Assembly: GCA_016463545.1 (NCBI GenBank)
Contig: JAEMRC010000003.1
Coordinates: 1-37,366 of the forward strand
Source of the DNA: Ilumatobacteraceae bacterium
GTDB taxonomy: Bacteria > Actinomycetota > Acidimicrobiia > Acidimicrobiales > Ilumatobacteraceae
Direction of reading: 5' to 3'
DNA length: 37,366 bases
Positions 17,788-28,849 of this stretch are shown here, piece after piece. Numbering within the stretch: the first letter of the stretch is position 1; every line of letters begins with the position of its first letter. The notes below the pieces were generated by a model. The model was given only the letters and a program-made list of their open reading frames with translations. It was not told the DNA's origin and ran no database searches. Both the position numbers and the translations under genes were made by a program.

Positions 17788-19187
17788 TTGCAGTTGTCAC
17801 GCCCGAACAAATGAGACAGGCAGACGCCGCAACGATTGTTGCGCTTGGTGGTCGCTCAGATGTGCTCATCGATAGGGCTGGTGCTGCGGTTGCTCATGTT
17901 GCTATTGGCATGATGGGTGGCGGCTATGGCAAGCGTGTCGTGGTGATTTGTGGCAAAGGTGACAACGGCAATGATGGGCGAGTGGCGGCACAACGCTTGC
18001 GTCAACGCGGAGCCCAAGTTCGCGAACTGGATGCCACTGCTGCTGCTGAAGTTTTTATTGATTCACGAACGGCTGATTTGGTGATTGACGCGGCATACGG
18101 AATTGGTTTTCGCGGAACTTGGCAACCACCCATCGTGTTTGATGTTCCTGTCTTGGCAGTTGATCTACCAAGTGGGCTTAATCCGATGACCGGAAAAACT
18201 CAGGGAGCAGTGCTTGTTGCTCACACGACGGTGACATTTGCTGCTCTCAAACCATGTCATGTATTAGGCGATGGTCCAGCAATATGCGGAGTGATCGAAC
18301 TAGCAGATATTGGCGTTGACATTTTAGACCACTGTGCAGATGTTGATATTTATGTTGTCGAGCCGAGTGATGTTGCGTCGTGGCTCACTCCTCGAGAGCA
18401 TGATGCGCATAAGTGGAACAACGGTGTTCGTGTCCTTGCTGGGAGCAAAGGAATGACAGGAGCTGCGTCATTGGTGTGTGCGGCCGCAATGCGCGCAGGT
18501 GCCGGCATTGTGCACGCGTCGTTGCGTGATGATGCAGCACTTGATGCTGCGTTGCCCACAGAGGTTGTGCAACGACGTCTTCCTGACTCGGGATGGGCTG
18601 ATTTTATTGCAAGCGATCTGGGGCGCTTTAAGTCTTTGGTCATCGGACCAGGACTCGGACGTGGTGATGATGTGTCTGGTGAGGTGCGAGCAGTGTTGGC
18701 AGTTGCCGATATTGCGACGGTGATTGATGGGGATGGTTTAATAGCAGCAATTGATGCACACAATTCATCCACAGTGATCGCCAAGCGTCAAGCACCAACA
18801 ATTTTGACGCCGCACGACGGAGAATTTGCAGCACTCGGCGGAGACACGGAGTCCGCCGATCGCATTGGCGCAACACGGGATCTGGCCGTCAAGATGGACT
18901 GCACTGTCTTGCGCAAAGGACCCACCACGATCATCACATCTGCAAGCGGTCCAACATTTTTAGTAGTGGCTGGTGATAACCGTCTCGCCACTGCCGGAAG
19001 CGGTGACGTGTTATCGGGAGTAATCGGTGCTCTCTTGGCGCGCGGACTCGAGCCACTTGCGGCTGCCGCAGGCGGAGCACTGATTCATGCATTGGCTGGT
19101 CAGATGTCTCCTATTGAAGGCACGCTTGCTCGGGATATTGCTGGCAGTATTTCTGATGTGTTATCTGAACTTGTGAGCCCACGATGA
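17784..19187 (+). CDS. nnrD: Bifunctional NAD(P)H-hydrate epimerase / ADP-dependent NAD(P)H-hydrate dehydratase
   Basis: Epimerase GKGDNGNDGRVAAQRL; dehydratase KRQAPTILTPHDGEFAAL and RLATAGSGDVLSGVIGALLARG; GTG start overlapping acpS stop. Confidence 0.93.
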   Translation: MIAVVTPEQMRQADAATIVALGGRSDVLIDRAGAAVAHVAIGMMGGGYGKRVVVICGKGDNGNDGRVAAQRLRQRGAQVRELDATAAAEVFIDSRTADLVIDAAYGIGFRGTWQPPIVFDVPVLAVDLPSGLNPMTGKTQGAVLVAHTTVTFAALKPCHVLGDGPAICGVIELADIGVDILDHCADVDIYVVEPSDVASWLTPREHDAHKWNNGVRVLAGSKGMTGAASLVCAAAMRAGAGIVHASLRDDAALDAALPTEVVQRRLPDSGWADFIASDLGRFKSLVIGPGLGRGDDVSGEVRAVLAVADIATVIDGDGLIAAIDAHNSSTVIAKRQAPTILTPHDGEFAALGGDTESADRIGATRDLAVKMDCTVLRKGPTTIITSASGPTFLVVAGDNRLATAGSGDVLSGVIGALLARGLEPLAAAAGGALIHALAGQMSPIEGTLARDIAGSISDVLSELVSPR

Positions 19188-20311
19188 CTGATTTTTCGCA
19201 ACGGTGGGCGTGGGCCGACATCAACCTCGGGTTGATTCAGCACAACACGGCAATTATCGCGCAACGAATTGCCCCAACAGAGATATGGGCAGTGGTCAAG
19301 GCTGGCGCATACGGACATGGTGCAGTGCAAGTGTCTCAGGCAGCGATCTCTGCAGGCGCAACCGGTCTGTGCGTCGCGCTCGTAGAAGAAGCCATTGCTC
19401 TGCGGGCGGGCGGAATATCTGCACCTATTTTATTATTGAGCGAACAACCCGCATCGCAAGCACATGACATTGTGTCGCACGATCTTGTCGCCACTGTCTC
19501 TACTGTGATTGGTGCGAGCGCTATTGCCACTGCAGCAGCACAAGTTGGTCAGGTCGCAAGTGTGCACATGAAGATTGATACCGGAATGCATCGCGTTGGG
19601 GTTGCGCCATCTGAAGCACTTGCACTCGCGCAGTTCATCACATCAAATGAGTCGTTGCGCCTAGATGGCATCTGGACACATTTTGCGGTTGCCGACACAC
19701 CAACGCACGTAGCCAACGCCGCACAATTAAAATTATTTACTGACACCCTTGACATGTTGGCATCACACGGCATCACTGCACCATGTATTCATGCTGCGAA
19801 CAGCGCTGCAGCACTCACTGTTCCAGACTCACGCTTCTCGATGGCCCGCATCGGTATCGCTCTGTACGGATTATTGCCAGGTCCTGATATTCGTGATGCA
19901 TGTTCTGGACTGATTCCGGTGATGTCATTGCGTTCGCGCGTATCTGCTCTGCGCTGGATTGAGGCTGGCGATGCAGTGTCATACGGATTACGTCGACCTG
20001 TCCTTTCCAAAAGTCTGATTGCCACAATTCCGCTCGGATATGCCGACGGAGTACCCCGTCGATTATGGGAGTCACAGACATCCGTGCTGATTAATGGGAC
20101 GCCGCGTGAAATATGCGGAACAGTGTCAATGGATCAACTGATGGTGAACTGTGGCAGTGATAGTTCTGTCGCAATTGGCGACGAAGTTGTGTTGTTTGGC
20201 ACGCAAGGTGAACACACTGTCACTGCAGATGACTGGGCCGCTCGTTGCGGCACCATCGGATACGAAATCGTGTGCGGAATAAGTGCCCGCATACATCGGC
20301 GGTATGTGTGA
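19184..20311 (+). CDS. alr: Alanine racemase
   Basis: VVKAGAYGHGAVQVSQAA PLP-lysine motif; KIDTGMHRVGV; GTVSMDQLMVNC. Confidence 0.95.
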   Translation: MTDFSQRWAWADINLGLIQHNTAIIAQRIAPTEIWAVVKAGAYGHGAVQVSQAAISAGATGLCVALVEEAIALRAGGISAPILLLSEQPASQAHDIVSHDLVATVSTVIGASAIATAAAQVGQVASVHMKIDTGMHRVGVAPSEALALAQFITSNESLRLDGIWTHFAVADTPTHVANAAQLKLFTDTLDMLASHGITAPCIHAANSAAALTVPDSRFSMARIGIALYGLLPGPDIRDACSGLIPVMSLRSRVSALRWIEAGDAVSYGLRRPVLSKSLIATIPLGYADGVPRRLWESQTSVLINGTPREICGTVSMDQLMVNCGSDSSVAIGDEVVLFGTQGEHTVTADDWAARCGTIGYEIVCGISARIHRRYV

Positions 20312-20805
20312 TTGCTTTGTGTTCACGTTCTGTGCACGACACCCATGCAATTGCTGGCGTTCTGGCGGGTCTTGCTCGACCATCTGACGTCATTATTTTG
20401 GCTGGTGATATGGGAGCAGGAAAAACCGCCTTTGCAGTCGGCTTTGCTCAACATCTGGGTGTGAGTGACGACGAGATGGTGGCGTCACCAACATTTACGC
20501 TCGTACATACGCATGACTCAGGGCGTCTGCCCTTATTGCATGCCGATGTATATCGCTTGAATCACGTTGGAGAAGTATCAGATCTCGGATTACTCGAACA
20601 AGCAGACATGGGTCGAGTAGTGCTTGTCGAATGGGGAAACGTTGTTGCGGATGTACTCGGAGATGTGTTGACTGTAGAACTGATGCCTCTTGACGATGAT
20701 GAAAATGCGCGCAATGTCTTGATCACCTCGACGGGACAAACCTGGGCCACGCGCTGGAAACAACTCGAGCGCGAACTCACTGCATGGGATGAACTTGCAT
20801 GTTGA
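20308..20805 (+). CDS. tsaE: tRNA threonylcarbamoyladenosine biosynthesis ATPase TsaE
   Basis: LAGDMGAGKTAFAVGFA P-loop; ASPTFTLVH; LLHADVYRL; GTG start inside the longer ORF. Confidence 0.93.
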   Translation: MIALCSRSVHDTHAIAGVLAGLARPSDVIILAGDMGAGKTAFAVGFAQHLGVSDDEMVASPTFTLVHTHDSGRLPLLHADVYRLNHVGEVSDLGLLEQADMGRVVLVEWGNVVADVLGDVLTVELMPLDDDENARNVLITSTGQTWATRWKQLERELTAWDELAC

Positions 20806-21515
20806 TTTTGGGAATCGAAACAGCAGTAGAGCATGTCAGCGTGGCACTTGCCGATCATCGCGGGATACTTGCGACAAGTTCGTTGGCAAGTGATCGGCGC
20901 CATGCCGAATCACTTGTTCCGATGATTCAGTTTGTGTGCGCGCAAGCCGGCATCAACACAGCAGAACTTGATGCAATCGCCGTTGATACTGGACCAGGGT
21001 TATTCACAGGAATGCGCGTGGGCATTACCACGGCTCAATCAATGGCATGGGCTCTAGATATTCCGATTATCCCTGTGTGCAGTCTTGACATCGTGGCGCA
21101 ACGAGTGACGCGCTGTGACGACATCATTGCTGTAGCACTCGATGCGCGCCGCGGCGAGGTGTATTGGGCGTTGTATCGCCCCACTAGTGACACATCGCCT
21201 ATCGTGCAACCACTCACCGAACCTGTTGTCACTACACCCGACGACCTTGTCGCGCTGTTGCACGAGCGTGCCCAAATGGTGGTGTGTGTAGGTTCAGGCA
21301 TTGAGCGATACAAAGAAATGATCGAGAGTGTTTCATCTGCTCAATGTGCTGGCCCCGCCTATGCCCAACCGCGTGCACAAGAATTATTAACGATTGCAAC
21401 CCAACGGGCAATTCGAGAAGAATGGGTGTCAGCGAGCGAGATTGAAGCAATGTATCTGCGAGTGCCAGACGCTGAAATTAATTGGGCGACTCGACAGTCA
21501 GCGCAGGATCACTGA
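20799..21515 (+). CDS. tsaB: tRNA threonylcarbamoyladenosine biosynthesis protein TsaB
   Basis: LILGIETAVEHVSVAL; GPGLFTGMRVGITTAQSMAWAL. Confidence 0.93.
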   Translation: MLILGIETAVEHVSVALADHRGILATSSLASDRRHAESLVPMIQFVCAQAGINTAELDAIAVDTGPGLFTGMRVGITTAQSMAWALDIPIIPVCSLDIVAQRVTRCDDIIAVALDARRGEVYWALYRPTSDTSPIVQPLTEPVVTTPDDLVALLHERAQMVVCVGSGIERYKEMIESVSSAQCAGPAYAQPRAQELLTIATQRAIREEWVSASEIEAMYLRVPDAEINWATRQSAQDH

Positions 21516-21516
21516 C

Positions 21517-22044
21517 ATGAGAGTGATGCGTAATTCAGCGATTAATGAACTCACAATTGAACAAATGCGTCGACGCCACTTGCGGAGAGTCATGCAAATA
21601 GAAGAGCAGGTCTATCCGCGCCCCTGGTCACACAACACATTTGTAACCGAGATCGCGCAAATGCGCAGTGGTGCTCGTTACTACATGACTGCCTATGTCG
21701 GTGACACCCTGGTCGGATACGCCGGCATGTTATTTAGCGACCAAGATGCTCATGTCACTAATATCGCCGTTGATCCAGAGTGGCAACAGCGCGGTGTTGC
21801 CACCGAACTGATGCTCGATGTTGGTTTTATCGCCCGTGATCGTCAATGCGACGCACTCACGCTTGAGGTGCGCCACACCAACACGGCGGCACAAGAGCTG
21901 TATCGGCGTTTCGGTTTTGTGCCAGCAGGCGTTCGTAAAAAATATTATGAAAATCGTGATGACGCTCTGATTATGTGGCGACACGGTGTTCAAACAGAAG
22001 AATTCGAACAACGATTGCGGTTTATTCAAGCAGGTCGATCATGA
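21517..22044 (+). CDS. rimI: Ribosomal protein S18-alanine N-acetyltransferase RimI (GNAT)
   Basis: Between tsaB and tsaD; EEQVYPRPWSHNTF; NIAVDPEWQQRGVATELML; LEVRHTNTAAQELYRRFGF. Confidence 0.92.
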   Translation: MRVMRNSAINELTIEQMRRRHLRRVMQIEEQVYPRPWSHNTFVTEIAQMRSGARYYMTAYVGDTLVGYAGMLFSDQDAHVTNIAVDPEWQQRGVATELMLDVGFIARDRQCDALTLEVRHTNTAAQELYRRFGFVPAGVRKKYYENRDDALIMWRHGVQTEEFEQRLRFIQAGRS

Positions 22045-23063
22045 CCACGCTCGCTACTCCAGACACAGTCATTCTCGGAATCGAGACAAGCTGTGATGAG
22101 ACGGCAGCCGCTGTTGTGCTGGGCGGCAACGATGTCTTGTCATCAGTAGTGAGCAGTCAAATCGACATCCACGCCCGTTTTGGTGGTGTGGTGCCAGAGG
22201 TTGCAAGTCGCGCTCATCTCGAATCAATTATTCCTGTCATACAAGAAGCAGTGCACTCAGCGGGCATTGATCCATCCCGAATCGATGCCGTCGCTGCCAC
22301 GGTGGGGCCTGGACTAATTGGCGCATTACTTGTCGGCGTGTCCGCCGCCAAGGCACTTGCTTTGGTATGGGACAAACCGTTCGTTGGCGTCAATCATATG
22401 GAGGCGCATTTATACGCCGGACTTCTTGACGACCCAACGCTGGAGTTTCCTCTTGTTGTGTTGTTGGTATCGGGTGGTCACACAATGTTGGTCGAAATGA
22501 TTGGTCACGGAACGTACCGTTTATTAGGGCGAACAATCGACGATGCTGCGGGTGAAGCGTATGACAAGGTGGCTCGGTACTTAGATCTTGGATATCCGGG
22601 TGGACCAGCAATCGATGCAGCAGCAGAACTCGGAAACCCAGAAGCAATTAACTTTCCGCGGGCAATGATGCATGACGGTCTCAACTTTTCTTTCAGTGGA
22701 CTCAAAACTTCGGTCATCAACTACGTACGCAAGAATCCTGATGTCTCTAATATCGATGTTGCTGCATCATTTCAAGCCGCTGTTGTTGATGTATTGGTCG
22801 CTAAGACAATCATGGCTGCTCAACAAGTAGGCGCAGTGGGTGTTGTTCTCGGTGGCGGAGTTGCCGCCAATTCTCGTTTGCGCGCGCAGTTGCAAAGCCA
22901 GGGACAACTCAATGGTTTTCGGGTGGCAGTACCAAGTCGAGCAATGTGCACAGACAACGCAGCCATGATTGCGGCAGCCGCATGGCATCGCCTCGGTTCG
23001 GACGGCCCAACAGATATGTCTGTTGGGGCAAATCCCAATCTTGCACTTCCGGTGGTGGCATGA
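22041..23063 (+). CDS. tsaD: tRNA N6-adenosine threonylcarbamoyltransferase TsaD
   Basis: ILGIETSCDETAAAVV; VNHMEAHLYAGLL metal site; LVSGGHTMLV; GGGVAANSRLR. Confidence 0.96.
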   Translation: MTTLATPDTVILGIETSCDETAAAVVLGGNDVLSSVVSSQIDIHARFGGVVPEVASRAHLESIIPVIQEAVHSAGIDPSRIDAVAATVGPGLIGALLVGVSAAKALALVWDKPFVGVNHMEAHLYAGLLDDPTLEFPLVVLLVSGGHTMLVEMIGHGTYRLLGRTIDDAAGEAYDKVARYLDLGYPGGPAIDAAAELGNPEAINFPRAMMHDGLNFSFSGLKTSVINYVRKNPDVSNIDVAASFQAAVVDVLVAKTIMAAQQVGAVGVVLGGGVAANSRLRAQLQSQGQLNGFRVAVPSRAMCTDNAAMIAAAAWHRLGSDGPTDMSVGANPNLALPVVA

Positions 23064-24211
23064 CAGTTTCAGGGCCGCTACAAATACCACTTGTCCTTGG
23101 CACGCGCGTGGTGTCTCCGCCAATCGTGCTTGCCCCCATGGCCGGGGTCACTAACGCACCATTTCGCAGTTTGTGTCGCTCGTTTGGACCCGGCCTTGTT
23201 TATGTCAATGAGATGGTGATGGCGGCTGCGCTGATCCATGGCAATGCCAAAACAAAACGCATGGTCACATTTTCAGCCGATGAAGATTTTCGCAGTTTGC
23301 AGATTTATGGTAGCGACCCAGATTTTGTCGCAAAGGCAGTGCGTCGTCTCTGTCAAAATGACGAAGTTGATCATATTGATATGAACTTTGGTTGTCCTGC
23401 CCAAAAAGTCACTCGCAAAGGTGGTGGTGCGGCAGTTCCGGTGAAGAAGAATCTGTTGCGAGCAATCATGGCTGCAGCCGTGCATGAAGCATCTCGATTT
23501 AATATTCCGGTCACCTGTAAATTTCGGATCGGAATCAACGATGAGATCACGACATATATTGATACAGGATTGATCGCCCAAGATGAAGGCATCGCCGCCA
23601 TTGCCCTGCATGCACGCACTGCCGAACAGCATTATGCAGGTCACGCACGATGGGGCGCAATCGCCAACCTCAAACGTGAGGTCACTCGTATCCCTGTTTT
23701 AGGAAACGGAGACATTTGGGAAGCAACTGATGCCATTGAGATGATGCGCCAAACACAATGTGATGGTGTGGTGATCGGGCGGGGTTGTTTAGGAAAGCCG
23801 TGGTTATTCAGAGACCTTGTCGATGTTTTTGCAGGGCGTGAGATTCAGCCAACTCCACACTTAGGTTTTGTTACTGATGTGATGCTGCAGCACGCAGATG
23901 CATTATGCATTCATCAAGGAGTCGAATCCGGTATTCGTAGTTTTCGAAAGCACACGGGTTGGTATCTCACGGGGTATCCAGTTGGTTCAGATATTCGTCG
24001 GCGTATGTCGATGGTGTCGTCAATCGCTGAGCTAACAACACTGAGTGCTGAACTTGATCCGACACTCGAGATTGTTGCAGGCGGCGAACGCATTGCCCGT
24101 GGACACACCAATGGTCCAATTCGAGTTGTGTTACCTGAAGGATTTCTTGATACTGCAGACGACCTTGTTCCGCCTGCTGACGCTCATGTCACCACATTGA
24201 GCGGTGGATGA
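23060..24211 (+). CDS. dusB: tRNA-dihydrouridine synthase
   Basis: VLAPMAGVTNAPFRSLC; HIDMNFGCPAQKVTRKGGGAAV; CDGVVIGRGCLGKPWLF. Confidence 0.93.
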   Translation: MTVSGPLQIPLVLGTRVVSPPIVLAPMAGVTNAPFRSLCRSFGPGLVYVNEMVMAAALIHGNAKTKRMVTFSADEDFRSLQIYGSDPDFVAKAVRRLCQNDEVDHIDMNFGCPAQKVTRKGGGAAVPVKKNLLRAIMAAAVHEASRFNIPVTCKFRIGINDEITTYIDTGLIAQDEGIAAIALHARTAEQHYAGHARWGAIANLKREVTRIPVLGNGDIWEATDAIEMMRQTQCDGVVIGRGCLGKPWLFRDLVDVFAGREIQPTPHLGFVTDVMLQHADALCIHQGVESGIRSFRKHTGWYLTGYPVGSDIRRRMSMVSSIAELTTLSAELDPTLEIVAGGERIARGHTNGPIRVVLPEGFLDTADDLVPPADAHVTTLSGG

Positions 24212-24801
24212 CTTCTTCGCCACGGACATTGGTGTTGGCATCGCGGTCGCCGCGCCGCCTTGAGTTATTGCGTCGTATTGGCATCGAGCCCATCGTGTGT
24301 CCTGCCGATATTGATGAGTCACCATTTTTCAACGAAGTTCCGATTGCGTATGTCAGTCGTGTTTCCAAGTGCAAAGCAGAGACAGTTGCGCGTCAATTTT
24401 TCAACGAGACTGTTTTAGCAGCAGACACCACAGTCGAACTCGACGGCGTGATCTTTGGTCAACCTGTCGACGACAACGATGCCCGACGCATGCTGCATGC
24501 TTTAAGTGCCAACACACATCGTGTGCATACTGCCGTCAGTGTGCTGCGCCCAGGGGCTGTCATGCGCACGGTGGTGGTGACATCACACATCACGTTTGTG
24601 GCCCTCAACTCACATCTCATCGAATGGTATGTAGCCACCGGCGAACCCCGGGGCAAGGCAGGCGCCTATGCAGTGCAGGGGGCAGGGGGAGTTTTGGTGA
24701 AGGATGTTCAGGGCTCACTCAGCAACGTGGTGGGCCTGCCACTTCGTGAAGTCGCAGACATGCTTCATCTCAAGGGCGCCAGGGCAAAATATCGCCCGTG
24801 A
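24208..24801 (+). CDS. maf: Maf-like nucleotide pyrophosphatase
   Basis: LVLASRSPRRLELLRRIG; AADTTVELDG; GEPRGKAGAYAVQGAGGVLV. Confidence 0.93.
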   Translation: MTSSPRTLVLASRSPRRLELLRRIGIEPIVCPADIDESPFFNEVPIAYVSRVSKCKAETVARQFFNETVLAADTTVELDGVIFGQPVDDNDARRMLHALSANTHRVHTAVSVLRPGAVMRTVVVTSHITFVALNSHLIEWYVATGEPRGKAGAYAVQGAGGVLVKDVQGSLSNVVGLPLREVADMLHLKGARAKYRP

Positions 24802-24844
24802 GAAGCCCTCGGGGCGGTTGCTAACGCGCCCGTGGTCGGTATCA

Positions 24845-24871
24845 TTAGCAATCGCACTCGCCGAGTGCTAA
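24845..24871 (+). promoter_or_regulatory. CIRCE operator (HrcA-binding inverted repeat)
   Basis: TTAGCAATC-GCACTCGCC-GAGTGCTAA: canonical 9-9-9 spacing, one mismatch in left arm versus TTAGCACTC; ~50 nt upstream of groES. Confidence 0.93.
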
Positions 24872-24923
24872 TCCCCGGGTCGAATCCCGATCAGGGGAAA
24901 ACCGCTCTTTTCGGAGGAACACC

Positions 24924-25217
24924 ATGAATTGGAAGCCACTTGATGACCGTATTGTCGTGAAGCCAAATGAGGCCGAGCAGACCACTGCTTCGGGTCTTGT
25001 TATTCCCGACACTGCAAAAGAAAAGCCACAGCAGGGCACAGTGCTCGCAGTTGGTCCTGGTCGCTGGAGCGACTCAGAGGGCAAGCATTTCGCATTGTCA
25101 ATCAAAGTTGGCGACGTTGTCCTGTACAGCAAGTACGGCGGCACCGAAGTCACCGATGGTGGCGATGACCTTCTTATTCTCACAAGCCGCGACGTTCTTG
25201 CCATTGTTGGCAAGTAG
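24924..25217 (+). CDS. groES: Co-chaperonin GroES
   Basis: [36 protein letters not shown]. Confidence 0.97.
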   Translation: MNWKPLDDRIVVKPNEAEQTTASGLVIPDTAKEKPQQGTVLAVGPGRWSDSEGKHFALSIKVGDVVLYSKYGGTEVTDGGDDLLILTSRDVLAIVGK

Positions 25218-25226
25218 TCCATTTAG

Positions 25227-26879
<1,653 letters not shown>

Positions 26880-26911
26880 TACATCGTTTCCCACTCTGAT
26901 GTACCCCTCGA

Positions 26912-26943
26912 CGATGGCTCGGACCGCAAGGTTCGAGCCATCG
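26912..26943 (+). terminator. Strong stem-loop after groEL (putative terminator, no poly-U tract)
   Basis: CGATGGCTCG..GACCGCAAGGTT..CGAGCCATCG perfect 10-bp stem. Confidence 0.6.
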
Positions 26944-27011
26944 GTATATCTTGGCTCAAGTGTTGACGCCAACAACGGGTATCAGTCGTTGATCGTCGGT
27001 ACGCTCAAGCT

Positions 27012-27188
27012 ATGCCTTTTGATCGACCTGCTCCTGACCTTGCCAAAGTAATTGCCGCATGGGAGGCCTGGGAAAAAGGTGAAGAAACTCCTGGTCGTGT
27101 GCTCACAAATATGAAAACTGCTGGTCTTGCAGAAGTGTTCAAAGAACTCGTTGCAACTGGTTGGGTTCCAACAGTCCCCACTGCATGA
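27012..27188 (+). CDS. Small hypothetical protein (58 aa), absent from the supplied ORF track
   Basis: MPFDRPAPDLAKVIAAWEAWEKGEETPGRVLTNMKTAGLAEVFKELVATGWVPTVPTA; ATGA overlap with the NUDIX ORF. Confidence 0.7.
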   Translation: MPFDRPAPDLAKVIAAWEAWEKGEETPGRVLTNMKTAGLAEVFKELVATGWVPTVPTA

Positions 27189-27868
27189 GTCGTCGCGCTG
27201 GCGGCAACCAAATTATTCCCCGACCAGAGACGTGGCGTCTGGGTACTTCGACACCGTGGGAAAATCGCGATCTCGGCGTGCTCTCAGATTTTGATGAAGT
27301 AACTGCGCGTCTGACTCGTGCGCTTGCTGCATACGAGCCCGCAATATATGACGAATATATAAATGCGGCAGATGCCAAACCATCGGCCGTCTTGGTGGCA
27401 CTTTTGCCCCACGAATCAGATGTGCATGTATTGCTCACGCGTCGTGCTCAGCATTTAAATAATCACAAAGGCGAAGTCTCGTTTCCGGGCGGACGTCTTG
27501 AGCGCGGAGAGACACCCCAACAGGCTGCCTTGCGCGAAGCCCACGAAGAAGTATCACTTGCGCCAAGCGCTGTCACTGTTGTGGGATCTCTTGACACCAT
27601 CTCGACATTTGTCAGCAAAAGTATTATTTCTCCGATCGTTGGGTTTATTCCTCCATCTTTGACGCTTGTGCCTGACTCAGGTGAAGTTGCGCGCATCTTC
27701 ACCGTGTCATTGCAAGATCTTGTGCGCCCTGATACATACCGAAACGAGTGGTGGCTCACACCGCGCGGAGAAATCAATATCCATTTCTTTGAACTTGACG
27801 ACGAAACAGTGTGGGGTGCAACTGGCCGCATGCTGACGCAACTGCTCGACATTATTACGCGTGAGTAG
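27185..27868 (+). CDS. NUDIX hydrolase, CoA pyrophosphatase-like
   Basis: GEVSFPGGRLERGETPQQAALREAHEEVSL Nudix box; LLTRRAQHLNNHKGEVSFPGG resembles the CoA-pyrophosphatase family. Confidence 0.88.
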   Translation: MSRRAGGNQIIPRPETWRLGTSTPWENRDLGVLSDFDEVTARLTRALAAYEPAIYDEYINAADAKPSAVLVALLPHESDVHVLLTRRAQHLNNHKGEVSFPGGRLERGETPQQAALREAHEEVSLAPSAVTVVGSLDTISTFVSKSIISPIVGFIPPSLTLVPDSGEVARIFTVSLQDLVRPDTYRNEWWLTPRGEINIHFFELDDETVWGATGRMLTQLLDIITRE

Positions 27869-27871
27869 TGA

Positions 27872-28330
27872 TCAGATTCCTGCGTAACTGCGCACCGTTC
27901 TGTAGAAAATATTGGCCCATGCTGTGCACGTCAGATGATCTAATCGTGGTCGGGTTCGACATGCGTCGCGCATGTCGACACTGAACCTGTCATCTATGCG
28001 CCGTCGCAATGGTTCGCTCCAGTAGATACCACTATCGATGCGCTTGTAGTTGCGGTATGCAAAATCATGGCGACGACATGACGACGTAAAATCAAATGTG
28101 CGGCCCGTGGACCGAATCACTGGCGCAGAACAACCATCTGATTTCCAGTCGAGTGTTCGATTGCGGGCGGGTGATGATGCAATGTCAATAAAGCGTTTCA
28201 GCGGCGTGGCAAAGACCAGCGTGTCAACGATTACTTTGGGCGATGCCAATGGCGGAGATGGATTAATCGGAATTAACGGAGAGACCAGCAAGCCCGTGGT
28301 CACGACGAGTGCACGCAATGCATTGAACAT
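27872..28330 (-). CDS. Secreted prokaryotic phospholipase A2-like protein
   Basis: N-terminal signal-like hydrophobic segment; DGCSAPVIRSTGRTFDFTSSCRRHDFAYRNYK (CxxHDxxY PLA2 motif). Confidence 0.8.
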   Translation of the reverse strand: MFNALRALVVTTGLLVSPLIPINPSPPLASPKVIVDTLVFATPLKRFIDIASSPARNRTLDWKSDGCSAPVIRSTGRTFDFTSSCRRHDFAYRNYKRIDSGIYWSEPLRRRIDDRFSVDMRDACRTRPRLDHLTCTAWANIFYRTVRSYAGI

Positions 28331-28366
28331 GCGACCCCCTTTTGTTAGGGGTATGTGTGCAAGAAA

Positions 28367-28849
28367 TCAGTCCAGAAGGCGACGCAAAACCTGAACCATT
28401 TCGACGGCTCCGAGGGCTGCTTCGTCCCCTTTATTATCAAGACCTGGTCCGCTGCGATCGATTGCTTGTTGTTCGTTCTCCACAGTGAGCACCCCAAACA
28501 TGATGGGGATTCCTGTGGTTAGTTGAGCATCTTGGATTCCGCGTGCGGCTTGACCTGCAACAAAATCAAAGTGCGCAGTGTCTCCGCGGATGACTGCTCC
28601 TAAGCAAATGACCGCATCAACTTTTGCGCTCTCGGCCAATGTGAGCGCGGCGAGTGGTACTTCAAAAGCACCCGGAACCCAAATCTCGATGATGTCAGAG
28701 TCAGCAACACCTACGCGGGCAAGTGCGCGCAATGCACCATCACGCAAGGCAACCACAATGTGGTCATTGAAGCGTGCTGCAATAATGCCAACGCGAATGC
28801 CGGCTCCGTTGACGTCTGGTGGGGATGCGCTTGCTCCAGTACGAGTCAT
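28367..28849 (-). CDS. ribH: 6,7-dimethyl-8-ribityllumazine synthase
   Basis: [58 protein letters not shown]. Confidence 0.96.
   Translation of the reverse strand: MTRTGASASPPDVNGAGIRVGIIAARFNDHIVVALRDGALRALARVGVADSDIIEIWVPGAFEVPLAALTLAESAKVDAVICLGAVIRGDTAHFDFVAGQAARGIQDAQLTTGIPIMFGVLTVENEQQAIDRSGPGLDNKGDEAALGAVEMVQVLRRLLD

Noticed and set aside
18350-18876. Minus-strand ORFs antisense to nnrD
   Set aside because: Low-complexity composition, no domain, overlaps a conserved gene.
24865-24898. GGGTCGAATCCC downstream of CIRCE resembling a tRNA T-arm
   Set aside because: T54 position is G, the stem does not extend to five pairs, and no acceptor, D or anticodon arms could be placed; more likely a simple 5'UTR hairpin.
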